From Desulfurococcales archaeon (GTDB lineage: Archaea > Thermoproteota > Thermoprotei_A > Sulfolobales > Acidilobaceae), in assembly GCA_015521095.1 (NCBI GenBank), contig WAOU01000087.1:1-16279 (forward strand): 16,279 nt of DNA, read 5' to 3'. The position numbers and the translations under genes were made by a program. The notes under the pieces are model-generated. The model saw nothing but the letters and a program-made list of their open reading frames with translations, ran no database searches and was not told the origin of the DNA. Below are positions 1 through 6,320 of the stretch, piece by piece (the first letter of the stretch is position 1; the number at the start of each line of letters is the position of its first letter).

Positions 1-268
1 CCTCTTTGTCTTTTAGCCCTGAAACAGTTACTTTTCTTGCTCCGAGCATGTTTTTGAGCTGAGCTGCAGCCTGTAGAGTCGTCATGTTTTTCTTTTTGAC
101 GAGGTACAGTGTATAGTCTCCTTTTATCTCTAGTGGTCTGGGCTCGACGACGATGAATCCTTCTGGCCGCGGAATATAGGCTCTTGGCCTTACAGGTAGT
201 CTGTCATGGTCTGTTATTCCCCATAGACATTCTAGTGCTCGGTTGATATGTTGGCGAGGGAGATGCAT
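1..268 (-). CDS. truD: tRNA pseudouridine synthase TruD, N-terminal part (cut by window edge)
   Basis: This is the N-terminal 89 codons of a TruD-family pseudouridine synthase, which in this family modifies U13 of tRNA. Translation of the minus strand gives the family's order of motifs: a PEGFIVVE strand, then GDYTLYLVKKKNMTT, then a VSGLKDKE segment carrying the conserved Asp of the GxKDxxA catalytic motif. The rest lies beyond base 1. The start is the ATG at 268-266, with an SD (GGAGGT) about nine bases upstream. It lies 36 bases after the pth2 stop on the same strand, and this pth2-truD pairing is common in archaea, so the two are probably co-transcribed. The family call rests on motif recognition of a partial protein but the matches are specific. 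Confidence 0.88.
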   Translation of the reverse strand, partial: MHLPRQHINRALECLWGITDHDRLPVRPRAYIPRPEGFIVVEPRPLEIKGDYTLYLVKKKNMTTLQAAAQLKNMLGARKVTVSGLKDKE

Positions 269-304
269 TACTGGGTTACCTCCTGGTAGGAGTATTTACG
301 GGGA

Positions 305-679
305 TTAGAGTAGTTTGAGGTGTCCCGTTATCTTGTCTATTTCATGCTCTGGAGCCGGACCTATCGCTATGGCTGTGATTGTGCCTGGGGGAACCTGAGT
401 GTGTCCAGCGTCCTTGATGAGTGATGTTGGTAGCCCAGCGACCTTGGCTTTATTGTAGAGTTCGAGTAGTTCTTTCAAGGTGTCTACTCTTAGCACGACT
501 TTCTCCTGGCCCGATCTCTTCCAGGAGTCAAGCCATTCTCTCCAAACAGCGTTTCCTTTTTCGAGTATGTTGAAAACGGCCTCGCAACTGGCGTGTGCTA
601 CTTGTGCGGCGAGTTTTCCTTTTCCTAGCCTGAGATCTCTGCGTACCACGATAACCTGCTTATATGTTGTATATGGCAT
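305..679 (-). CDS. pth2: Peptidyl-tRNA hydrolase, archaeal/eukaryotic type Pth2
   Basis: Pth2 releases tRNA from peptidyl-tRNAs that drop off the ribosome. The protein has the family's N-terminal block KQVIVVRRDLRLGKGKLAAQVAHAS, with the GKGK and AQVAHA motifs that form the active-site face. The late KDAGHTQVPPGTITAIAIGP block holds the conserved D-AG-TQ-PPG-T residues. The ATG at 679 gives 124 residues, against about 115-125 for the family, and has GGTG seven bases upstream. The ATG at 685 is an equally simple alternative. A longer frame opens with TTG at 733, but its extra residues do not resemble the family and it has no SD. It is probably the first gene of an operon with truD downstream. 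Family assignment is secure; the start is uncertain by two codons. Confidence 0.93.
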   Translation of the reverse strand: MPYTTYKQVIVVRRDLRLGKGKLAAQVAHASCEAVFNILEKGNAVWREWLDSWKRSGQEKVVLRVDTLKELLELYNKAKVAGLPTSLIKDAGHTQVPPGTITAIAIGPAPEHEIDKITGHLKLL

Positions 680-800
680 GACCATGCACCATTTATTATC
701 CCTGAAGTATTGGTTCCCTGTATTACCTCGCAATAGGGCATTGGCTTAGAGTATTTCTTCATGGTAATCAACTAGAGCCTTAGACACTATTGAATGTTTT

Positions 801-814
801 TATCCACGTGGATA
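801..814. promoter_or_regulatory. 14-bp perfect palindrome in the pth2/mtnP divergent spacer
   Basis: TATCCACGTGGATA reads the same on both strands. It lies just upstream of the likely mtnP TATA box (821-827), in the spacer between two divergent genes, which is where a dimeric regulator could bind. A 14-bp palindrome is expected about once by chance in a window of this size, so only its position makes it of interest. Confidence 0.3.
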
Positions 815-820
815 TGCCTA

Positions 821-827
821 GTTTTAA
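821..827 (+). promoter_or_regulatory. Probable TATA box for the mtnP operon
   Basis: The sequence GTTTTAA, preceded by CCTA, resembles an archaeal TATA element. A start site about 25 bases downstream (near 850) would give a leader of about a dozen bases that still contains the AAGGAGGG SD at 853-860. This argues that translation starts at 863 and not at the upstream in-frame ATG at 794, which would lie before the promoter. Confidence 0.45.
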
Positions 828-862
828 CCGAAGAAATAGAATGTCCCTCGATAAGGAGGGTC

Positions 863-1720
863 ATGATCGGGATTGTAGGTGTTCTTGCCATGAAGATAGT
901 TGGGATAACCAGACCTGGGGATGTCAAGGCTCAAGTAGGCATTATTGGTGGTTCTGGACTATATGATCCGGGAATAGTTGAGGATCCCGTAGAGGTAAGG
1001 GTTTATACTCCCTATGGAGAACCGAGCGACTTCATTACTGTTGGAAATATCCATGGGGTCAAAGTAGCGTTTCTCCCACGTCATGGAAGAGGCCACAGAA
1101 TTCCTCCTCATATGATAAACTATCGTGCAAACATATGGGCTCTCAAGGCTCTGGGAGTAAAATACATTATTAGTGTATCGGCTGTCGGTAGCCTACGCGA
1201 AGACTATAAGCCGGGAGATTTCGTCGTACCCGACCAATTCATAGACATGACTAAGAAACGAGAATACACATTCTTCGACGGTCCAGTAACAGCACATGTA
1301 AGCATGGCTGACCCCTTCTGTGACGATCTAAGAGAAAAAATGCTAGACACAGTGAAGAATCTAGGATATCCGGTCCATCCAAAAGGCACATATGTATGTA
1401 TTGAGGGTCCGAGGTTCAGCACAAGGGCTGAGAGCAGAGTATGGAAAGAGGTATTTAAGGCAGATATCATCGGAATGACGCTCGTTCCCGAGATTAATCT
1501 GGCATGCGAGGCAGAGATATGCTATGCGACACTGGCCATGATAACGGACTACGATGTATGGGCGGAGCACCCAGTAACGGCGGCTGAAGTAGAGAGAATA
1601 ATGAAACACAACACTGAGAGAGCACGAAAAATACTATACGAGCTAATACCAAAACTAGCAGAGGAGCCTGACGAGAAGAAGTGTAGCTGTTGCCGGGCGC
1701 TCGACCATGCACTCGTATAA
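863..1720 (+). CDS. mtnP: S-methyl-5'-thioadenosine phosphorylase (MTAP)
   Basis: MTAP cleaves 5'-methylthioadenosine with phosphate to adenine and 5-methylthioribose-1-phosphate, salvaging the by-product of polyamine synthesis. From the 863 start (285 residues) the visible family blocks are [12 protein letters not shown] (25-36), [10 protein letters not shown] (48-57), [20 protein letters not shown] (71-90), SVSAVGSLR (104-112), [12 protein letters not shown] (180-191), [10 protein letters not shown] (201-210) and TDYDVWAE (228-235). Cysteines at 153, 215, 220, 274, 276 and 277 match in spacing those forming three disulfides in the Sulfolobus solfataricus enzyme, including its CXC bond. The ATG at 863 follows GGAGG by three bases; the ATG at 890 (276 residues, closer to the 270 of Sulfolobus) is the alternative. 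An in-frame ATG at 794 is unlikely because the TATA box lies downstream of it. The gene overlaps the next by 14 bases. Confidence 0.95.
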   Translation: MIGIVGVLAMKIVGITRPGDVKAQVGIIGGSGLYDPGIVEDPVEVRVYTPYGEPSDFITVGNIHGVKVAFLPRHGRGHRIPPHMINYRANIWALKALGVKYIISVSAVGSLREDYKPGDFVVPDQFIDMTKKREYTFFDGPVTAHVSMADPFCDDLREKMLDTVKNLGYPVHPKGTYVCIEGPRFSTRAESRVWKEVFKADIIGMTLVPEINLACEAEICYATLAMITDYDVWAEHPVTAAEVERIMKHNTERARKILYELIPKLAEEPDEKKCSCCRALDHALV

Positions 1721-2537
1721 AGAACTAGAAGAATCATATAGGAAGGCGCTGGAAATAGCTAAGGCTCTACCTAGGATACCGATAGGGGACGAGACGATAA
1801 TCGTCTCTACTACACGTGCGAGGGCAGCCGCCCGTATACTATACATGGGCATACTTCATTCAGGGAAACAAGTTTTTCTCTCTACTCCCACAGAAACCAT
1901 GTACCATTTACTTCCATACAGGGAAACAGGCAAAGTAATAGTCTTTAACGACGAGCCCAGGAGCCTGAGAATAGTTGGACTTGTAGAGTCGGCTGGATTG
2001 TTAGGAGCCGAGATAACAATAATAACTCCAAGACTCCATCCAGCAGTAAATGAAAGAGTACAACAACAGAATGCAGAAATAATAGAAGTACCCGACAAGG
2101 ATCCACTACTAACCATGGCGATATACGCATTGCTAAACACACCCAGCCTCATGGGCACTAGGCAAGATCGTTTCCAAGGAGAACTAGACCACCTAGACTC
2201 AGCATTAGAATGGATGCGCGATAAAATAACTGCTGAAGAGACTAGGCTAGTAGAGGACTCCGAGACATTATATTATACACCTGCAACTGAGCCAGGAGGA
2301 TATTATTATTATGCGCTAACAGGCAAATATCCGCTTCCACTCGACGCCCTTATACCAGGAAAGGCCAAGGGACTAGTAATCCTGACAGGAGTAGAGGAGC
2401 TCACCTACAAGGACATCATAATGCAGTATCGAATAAGAGGAGGACAAAAAAGGATCCTAAAAATAGACACAGATCCCATAACGGCAGGATTCTACAGCAT
2501 CCTAGCAGTAATACTCCTCACCGGTAGAACCACATAG
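1707..2537 (+). CDS. SIS-fold-like protein of unknown function, overlapping mtnP
   Basis: This 276-residue protein has no firm family match by eye. Residues about 38-110 follow the pattern of a SIS (sugar isomerase) domain: an [18 protein letters not shown] segment, a KVIVFNDEP strand where SIS proteins have their serine-rich sugar-phosphate loop, then [16 protein letters not shown] resembling the GAxxIxIT strand. The expected S-x-S-G-x-T loop is replaced by FNDEPRS, so classic phosphosugar isomerase chemistry is doubtful. The C-terminal half has an unusual [16 protein letters not shown] segment. The ATG at 1707 lies 14 bases inside the end of mtnP, so the two are surely co-transcribed and probably translationally coupled. 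A role in handling methylthioribose-1-phosphate, ribose phosphates or nucleosides is inference from this linkage only. Confidence 0.6.
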   Translation: MHSYKELEESYRKALEIAKALPRIPIGDETIIVSTTRARAAARILYMGILHSGKQVFLSTPTETMYHLLPYRETGKVIVFNDEPRSLRIVGLVESAGLLGAEITIITPRLHPAVNERVQQQNAEIIEVPDKDPLLTMAIYALLNTPSLMGTRQDRFQGELDHLDSALEWMRDKITAEETRLVEDSETLYYTPATEPGGYYYYALTGKYPLPLDALIPGKAKGLVILTGVEELTYKDIIMQYRIRGGQKRILKIDTDPITAGFYSILAVILLTGRTT

Positions 2538-2596
2538 ATATACTGTTTCACATCAATCTATAACGGGGACTAAACTATATGGTCTCCCTGTAGCTC

Positions 2597-2607
2597 TTAT
2601 ATTTTAA
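2597..2607 (+). promoter_or_regulatory. TATA-like box in the moaB leader region
   Basis: TTATATTTTAA is a good archaeal TATA match. Used as the promoter, it would start transcription near 2628, inside the structured region. A second candidate, AAACTATATGG at 2573-2583, would start transcription near 2602-2608, just before the structure. Which box is used decides whether the stem described below is complete in the RNA. Confidence 0.4.
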
Positions 2608-2734
2608 GTGTGGGGAGGTCTATGACGAGGCCCCTACCCACACCGAACACCCCTGGGGTAACCCAGGGGGGATTGAGGTAGTGGTTCTTCGCCGACGACC
2701 TCCCCTAGACCTAGAAACCCGCCGCCTGGGGATC
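2608..2734 (+). promoter_or_regulatory. GC-rich structured leader or small RNA upstream of moaB
   Basis: This segment is about 65% G+C by hand count, next to an A+T-rich upstream spacer, which is a known sign of structured RNA in hyperthermophiles. A perfect 9-bp inverted repeat pairs GGGGAGGTC (2612-2620) with GACCTCCCC (2697-2705). An 8-bp hairpin, CCCCTGGG-GTAA-CCCAGGGG (2650-2669), closes with a GNRA-type loop. A competing local hairpin pairs GTGTGGG (2608-2614) with CCCACAC (2637-2643) and cannot coexist with the 9-bp stem. TCCCC at 2701-2705 can also pair with GGGGA at 2728-2732, next to or within the moaB SD. The layout suits a cis-acting regulator; a stand-alone RNA such as an H/ACA guide is the alternative. 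I do not recognise a known RNA family. Confidence 0.5.
2622..2681 (+). CDS. Possible 19-codon upstream ORF in the moaB leader
   Basis: An ATG at 2622 opens 19 codons ending at TAG 2679-2681. It is preceded three bases earlier by GGAGG (2614-2618), the same SD spacing as proposed for mtnP. The peptide has four prolines and several Gly/Thr residues. Its SD is one arm of the 9-bp stem, so translation of this ORF and that stem would exclude each other. ORFs this short arise readily by chance, and a transcript starting near 2628 would not contain its start codon, so confidence is low. Confidence 0.22.
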   Translation: MTRPLPTPNTPGVTQGGLR

Positions 2735-2739
2735 AGAAA

Positions 2740-3264
2740 ATGAAGTCACATATCAGATACGCTCTAGTAGTTACCAGTGACAGAGTCAAGAAGGGAATCA
2801 AGAAGGACAAGATAAGGCCATTGCTAGAGGGATGGCTCGAAGAAAACAACGGCGTCCTAGTATACTATAGGATTGTAGGAAATAAGCTCAACGAGATAGT
2901 CGACACCGTTAAGACGGCTGTAACATATGCAGACATAGTACTTATCACAGGTGGCACGGGACCAGGGCCAAGAGACAAGACGATCGAGGCAGTTGAACTA
3001 GTAGCTGAGAAAAAGCTTGAGGGCCTCGGAGAAGAGCACCGCTTTAGGAGCAGGGAAAGCGTGGGGCTGAGAGCAGCTATATCAAGAGTATCAGGCTATA
3101 CGCTTGGGGAATCCCTAATAGTTGTTACGCCTGGCTCTCCTAATGCGGTAAAAGTAATGCTGGAGATCCTAAGTGAAATAGCACATCACATTGTTGATGC
3201 ACTTAGAGGAGCAAGCCACTGGGATAAACACCACAAGGATCACTCAAAGCACATGAAGACATAA
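2740..3264 (+). CDS. moaB: Molybdenum/tungsten cofactor biosynthesis protein, MoaB/MogA family
   Basis: MoaB/MogA proteins bind molybdopterin and in this family activate it by adenylylation before metal insertion. In hyperthermophilic archaea the product often serves tungsten enzymes. The 174-residue protein shows the conserved early TSDR (12-15), the pterin-binding loop ITGGTGPGPRDKTIEA (69-84; the family usually has GGTG-x3-RD-x-TPEA, so Pro is Ile here), and TPGSPNAV (130-137). The ATG at 2740 follows GGGGATC, a partial match to the archaeal SD GGTGATC, about five bases upstream. The C-terminal tail after residue 159 is strongly His/Lys-rich, with six histidines in 13 residues, suggesting metal binding. 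The preceding leader is structured and may control translation. No other cofactor-synthesis gene is visible nearby. Confidence 0.9.
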   Translation: MKSHIRYALVVTSDRVKKGIKKDKIRPLLEGWLEENNGVLVYYRIVGNKLNEIVDTVKTAVTYADIVLITGGTGPGPRDKTIEAVELVAEKKLEGLGEEHRFRSRESVGLRAAISRVSGYTLGESLIVVTPGSPNAVKVMLEILSEIAHHIVDALRGASHWDKHHKDHSKHMKT

Positions 3265-3345
3265 TGGAGACGCTTCACTCTACATAGTTATTACTGTAGC
3301 AGGACTGTTTTCTGCGAGGACCTTATTTATTTCTGCTGAATTACA

Positions 3346-3353
3346 CTTTTAAA
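3346..3353 (+). promoter_or_regulatory. Probable TATA box for the SpeD-family gene
   Basis: CTTTTAAA is a close archaeal TATA match in the spacer after moaB. It would start transcription near 3376-3380, leaving a leader of about 50 bases that contains the SD GAGGTGAT at 3417-3424. CCTTATTTATTT at 3321-3332 is a weaker alternative. Confidence 0.5.
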
Positions 3354-3430
3354 CTCCGAAACATTATTGAACGGAATGAAATCCGATCAGAACGCCTAGA
3401 CAGTACGCAGACCATTGAGGTGATGGAAGG

Positions 3431-3823
3431 GTGGCCCCAGACATAATAGTAGGAAAACACGTATATGGAAGCCTATACGGAGTACCAGAGGATCTCGCCA
3501 GCGACGAAGAATACCTAAAGAACCTAGTACTCGAAGCCGTCAAGGCAGCTGGGGCCACCCTTCTAGATCTACGTACCTGGGTCGTTCCAGGAAAGAAGGG
3601 CGGGGTAAGTATTGTTGCTATAGTATTGGAGAGCCACATTGCTATTCACACATGGCTCGAATACGGGTACACTACGGTTGATGTCTATACCTGTGGTGAA
3701 CATACGGATCCCTGGAAGGCATGGGAAGTAATACTACATGGCCTCAGGCCAAAATATTATAGTGTACACTATGCTGATAGGAGTCAAGTCCCAGGATCAA
3801 TAAAAGAATACAGGAAAGAATAG
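3431..3823 (+). CDS. speD: Pyruvoyl-dependent decarboxylase, SpeD family (arginine or S-adenosylmethionine decarboxylase)
   Basis: This 130-residue proenzyme belongs to the AdoMet decarboxylase fold. It would cleave itself between Glu67 and Ser68 in the LESHIAIHTWLEYGYTTVD segment, turning Ser68 into the pyruvoyl group; His73 and Cys88 of YTCG match the family's processing and catalytic residues. In crenarchaea one paralogue of this family has become an arginine decarboxylase feeding agmatine/putrescine synthesis. The N-terminal GKHVYGSLYGV and DEEYLKNLV segments look more like that branch, but I cannot exclude AdoMet decarboxylase, which makes the aminopropyl donor for polyamines. The GTG start at 3431 has a strong SD, GAGGTGAT, six bases upstream. 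The MTA phosphorylase 1.7 kb away acts on a by-product of the same pathway. The stop lies two bases from the convergent proC stop. Confidence 0.9.
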   Translation: MAPDIIVGKHVYGSLYGVPEDLASDEEYLKNLVLEAVKAAGATLLDLRTWVVPGKKGGVSIVAIVLESHIAIHTWLEYGYTTVDVYTCGEHTDPWKAWEVILHGLRPKYYSVHYADRSQVPGSIKEYRKE

Positions 3824-3825
3824 GT

Positions 3826-4668
3826 TTAAATTTGCATCTTTATTAGACTCTTCCTGATACTCTCCTCTATAACCCTACCCAGCTCAGTTCCTCTCTTAGT
3901 ACTTTCAACGACTACTTCCATTAGACCAGCTTTTACTCCTCTAGCCTCTAGTAGTTTTAATCCATAGATAGTTGTTCCACCCGGCGTGGTCACTTCGTCT
4001 CTTAGCTCGAGTGGGTGGACTGGTATTGTTTGGAGGTGTTCCATGGTTGCTTTTACCGCGTCTAGTAGTGCCTCTTGTGCTAGTCTTCTTGGCATTCCTG
4101 TCATAACTGCGCCTAGGACTAGGGCGTCTATTATTTCTGCGAGGAATGCGGGTGTGCTTCCTATGAGGGATGTCCAGGTGTCCATGTATTCTTCGGGTAT
4201 CCAGTATACTGATCCAATGCATTTGAATAGTTGTTCTATGACTCGTCGGTCTTCTTCTGTTATATGTGTTGAGGGATCGTAGGTTAGTGCGGTTGTGCTT
4301 TTTCTTATGAATGCGTTTATATTAGGCATTGCCCGGAAGATTTTTGCGTTGGGGAATGCTTCTTTTATGGTGTTGAGGTTTACTCCTGCTAGTACTGATA
4401 CGAGTATCTTGTTCTTAACTGTTTCCTTGAGGTCATCTACTATGCTGGGGAACTGGTAGGGTTTTACACTGATAATTACTATGTCTGCTTTCTCTGAAGC
4501 TTTTTTATTGTCTCTAAGTGCTTCTCCCCCGAGTTGTTTTATTATCTTTAGGGTCCTCTCGCTCCTGGCTGTCGCATAAACTTGTGATGTACATTTGGAT
4601 AGTTCTCTTACGAATACTTGTCCTATTCTTCCTGCTCCTATTACTGCGATCTTCTTTGTGTGGAGCAC
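3826..4668 (-). CDS. proC: Pyrroline-5-carboxylate reductase
   Basis: ProC reduces pyrroline-5-carboxylate to proline with NAD(P)H. Visible motifs in order (numbered from the GTG at 4668, 280 residues) are the dinucleotide-binding loop IAVIGAGRIG (about 7-16), VIISVKPYQ (about 64-72), VSVLAGVN, the FRAMPNINAF segment (about 111-120), GSTPAFLAEI, and the C-terminal signature LRDEVTTPGGTTIYGLKLLE, which contains the family's P-G-G-T-T core. The GTG at 4668 has AAGGTG about eight bases upstream and gives the family's usual length. A longer frame to ATG 4764 adds 32 basic residues unlike the family and would include the likely TATA box (4736-4748), so it is rejected. The gene converges on the SpeD-family gene with a two-base gap, so each transcript must end inside or beyond the other gene. 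Confidence 0.94.
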   Translation of the reverse strand: MLHTKKIAVIGAGRIGQVFVRELSKCTSQVYATARSERTLKIIKQLGGEALRDNKKASEKADIVIISVKPYQFPSIVDDLKETVKNKILVSVLAGVNLNTIKEAFPNAKIFRAMPNINAFIRKSTTALTYDPSTHITEEDRRVIEQLFKCIGSVYWIPEEYMDTWTSLIGSTPAFLAEIIDALVLGAVMTGMPRRLAQEALLDAVKATMEHLQTIPVHPLELRDEVTTPGGTTIYGLKLLEARGVKAGLMEVVVESTKRGTELGRVIEESIRKSLIKMQI

Positions 4669-4735
4669 GGTTCTGGCACCTTCCTTGTGTCTGGTTTTTT
4701 GTCGTGTTCTGATGTGGGAGTCGTGTGGGCCATGG

Positions 4736-4748
4736 AAAATATATTTTA
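4736..4748 (-). promoter_or_regulatory. Probable TATA box for proC
   Basis: On the minus strand this reads as an AAAATATATTTT-type element. It is centred about 70 bases before the chosen GTG, giving a leader of about 45 bases that includes the AAGGTG SD. It lies only about 15 bases from the divergent TATA-like element of the DUF401 gene, so the two promoters are nearly back to back. Confidence 0.5.
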
Positions 4749-4762
4749 TTTTCTCATTACTC

Positions 4763-4772
4763 AAATATTAAT
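4763..4772 (+). promoter_or_regulatory. Probable TATA box for the DUF401-type gene
   Basis: AAATATTAAT followed by ACTATATC (4773-4780) offers two overlapping TATA-like elements. Either would start transcription between about 4795 and 4805, upstream of the SD GGAGATGA that precedes the GTG at 4860. Confidence 0.4.
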
Positions 4773-4859
4773 ACTATATCGGTTTCCTAGATATTCCCCT
4801 TGGATGGAGGAAAACGATACACCGCGTATACTATGCCAACTGGCGGAGATGACGTAGAA

Positions 4860-6119
4860 GTGAAGCTGGTTGACCCACTGCTAGCATTTGTTCTCGGCTA
4901 CACGCTTTTAGTCATCGCCAGCAGTAAAGGTGTCCGCGTGTACTATAGTCTGATGATCCTAATCACGGTCTTTTTCGCGTTCTCTATGAGCATCGGTGAG
5001 CTTGAGAAATCATTTTTAGACCTCTACTCGTGGAACGATATACGCGTTTTCGTATACATATTCCTCAGCATGCTCCTGGCAGGCATAATGAAGGCCCAAG
5101 GAAAACTAGACGGACTAGTAGAATCAACATCAGGAGTCAGCTGTAGATTCAGCCTCCTAGGTGTTCCGGCAATAATAGGATTAATGCCGATGCCAGGTGG
5201 AGCACTTGTAAGCGCTATAGCACTAAAGGACAAGTTTTTCAAAGAAGCCCGTCTATCTCCCGAGGACGCAACATACATTAACTACTGGTTCAGACACCTA
5301 TGGGTGCCTGTATGGCCATTGTTCCAAAGCGTAGTTATTACAGCTGCTGTCCTAGCTATAGATCCCCTGGACGTAGTAAGCCATACGTGGCCAGGGACCA
5401 TTGGAGCAATAATTGGGGGCCTAGTCATAGCCTACTTTGTGCTCCGCGGACTAGCGTGTGGAAGGCAGAACATCGAGAATCCTCTCAGACTATTCTTGGC
5501 GAGCTTCTGGCCTCTACTGCTACTGGCTGTCCTCTTCCTATTATCTAGGACAAAGATGAACTCAGTTATCTCTCTTATTATCCCATGGTATTCGGACGAG
5601 CCAATGCTAGTTTCTCTCGTTATAGTTGTATTGTTAACTGTTCTTAGCAAGATCCCAGACCGGAAAGGATGGATTGAGGCACTAAAACTTGCAACGAAGC
5701 CAACAATCCATATTGTACTGTTCGAGAGCCTCTTGTTCAAGAACATGATAATCAACAGCGGTGCGGCCAATAGTACGGCTAGCCTCCTAGATAAAGACCT
5801 ATTACCATTGGCAGCGATGCTTTACATTATACCTTTTATACTAGGACTAGCGGCTGGTGGAGAGAACTTCTTTGCCAGTACAGCTATACCCTTGCTTGCG
5901 GCCGTCATAGGTGTGGGAAGTAGCGTTAACTGGGGTTATCTCTCGGTCGCTTATCTGGGAGGCTTTCTGGGTGTAATGGCTAGTCCTGTGCACTTATGTC
6001 TAGCCCTTACACTGACATATTTCAACGCAAGGTTTTCGCCAGTGATTGTAAAGGTGCTGGCTTCCGTTATGCTGGCTACATTAGTTGGAGGTGTGTTGAT
6101 ATACATGTTATATTGGTGA
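4860..6119 (+). CDS. DUF401-type polytopic membrane protein (putative transporter)
   Basis: This is a roughly 419-residue inner-membrane protein with about ten hydrophobic segments. Several blocks match my recollection of the DUF401 family: GLMPMPGGALVSA (about residues 107-119), the YINYWFRHLWVPVWP block soon after, AAGGENFFASTAIPL in the second half, and ASPVHLCLALTLTYF near the C terminus. The duplicated hydrophobic halves and the paired PGG/GGE loops resemble the hairpin regions of ion-coupled transporters, but the substrate is unknown. The GTG at 4860 is chosen because GGAGATGA lies at SD distance and the hydrophobic part begins straight after; ATG 4833 and TTG 4800 lack an SD. The protein is probably transcribed alone, since a T-rich run follows it. 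Confidence 0.75.
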   Translation: MKLVDPLLAFVLGYTLLVIASSKGVRVYYSLMILITVFFAFSMSIGELEKSFLDLYSWNDIRVFVYIFLSMLLAGIMKAQGKLDGLVESTSGVSCRFSLLGVPAIIGLMPMPGGALVSAIALKDKFFKEARLSPEDATYINYWFRHLWVPVWPLFQSVVITAAVLAIDPLDVVSHTWPGTIGAIIGGLVIAYFVLRGLACGRQNIENPLRLFLASFWPLLLLAVLFLLSRTKMNSVISLIIPWYSDEPMLVSLVIVVLLTVLSKIPDRKGWIEALKLATKPTIHIVLFESLLFKNMIINSGAANSTASLLDKDLLPLAAMLYIIPFILGLAAGGENFFASTAIPLLAAVIGVGSSVNWGYLSVAYLGGFLGVMASPVHLCLALTLTYFNARFSPVIVKVLASVMLATLVGGVLIYMLYW

Positions 6120-6183
6120 TTGATATTTTAGTATAATGTTATTTAAGGATTTATTTTGGGTGATAATGTACTTTGACACTGTT

Positions 6184-6206
6184 TTATCTTAATTTTTCTT
6201 TCTTGT
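6184..6206 (+). terminator. T-rich run after the DUF401-type gene
   Basis: The stretch contains TTAATTTTTCTTTCTTG about 65-85 bases after the stop. Archaeal polymerases often terminate at such T tracts without a hairpin. No stable stem is seen just before it. Confidence 0.4.
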
Positions 6207-6236
6207 AACTATATTGATATGTATTGAATATAATAG

Positions 6237-6288
6237 GGTTTCCACGCTGGTGGCCGTATAGTCACCGTGATGGGTCCGTGTGGAGACC
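6237..6288 (+). promoter_or_regulatory. Inverted repeat directly upstream of a TATA box
   Basis: GGTTTCCAC (6237-6245) pairs with GTGGAGACC (6280-6288) over nine positions including one G-T wobble. A smaller GGTG/CACC repeat and the palindrome TCACCGTGA (6262-6270) lie inside. The outer arm ends three bases before the TATA-like box ATTTAAAA (6293-6300), where an operator or B-recognition element would sit. It may instead belong to the end of the previous transcript. Confidence 0.35.
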
Positions 6289-6290
6289 AG

Positions 6291-6300
6291 ATATTTAAAA
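6291..6300 (+). promoter_or_regulatory. TATA box for the PIN-like gene
   Basis: ATATTTAAAA is a near-consensus crenarchaeal TATA box. A start site about 26 bases downstream would fall near 6320, practically on the chosen start codon. That implies a leaderless or near-leaderless mRNA even though a GGAGGGTG SD lies at 6308-6315; the two signals do not fit together neatly. Confidence 0.5.
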
Positions 6301-6320
6301 GCGTTAGGAGGGTGTAGGTT

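Noticed and set aside
794..862. Upstream extension of MTA phosphorylase from an ATG at 794
   Set aside because: The added residues do not match the family, the likely TATA box lies inside the extension, and a GGAGG SD precedes the ATG at 863.
2608..2734. RNase P RNA, SRP RNA or tRNA as the identity of the moaB leader structure
   Set aside because: None of their conserved cores was found (no SRP helix 8 motif, RNase P core, or cloverleaf with a GGTTCRA T-loop). An H/ACA guide RNA remains possible but no clear ACA box or kink-turn is seen.
4669..4764. 32-residue basic N-terminal extension of ProC
   Set aside because: The family begins at the dinucleotide-binding strand; a GTG with SD lies at 4668 and the likely promoter is inside the extension.
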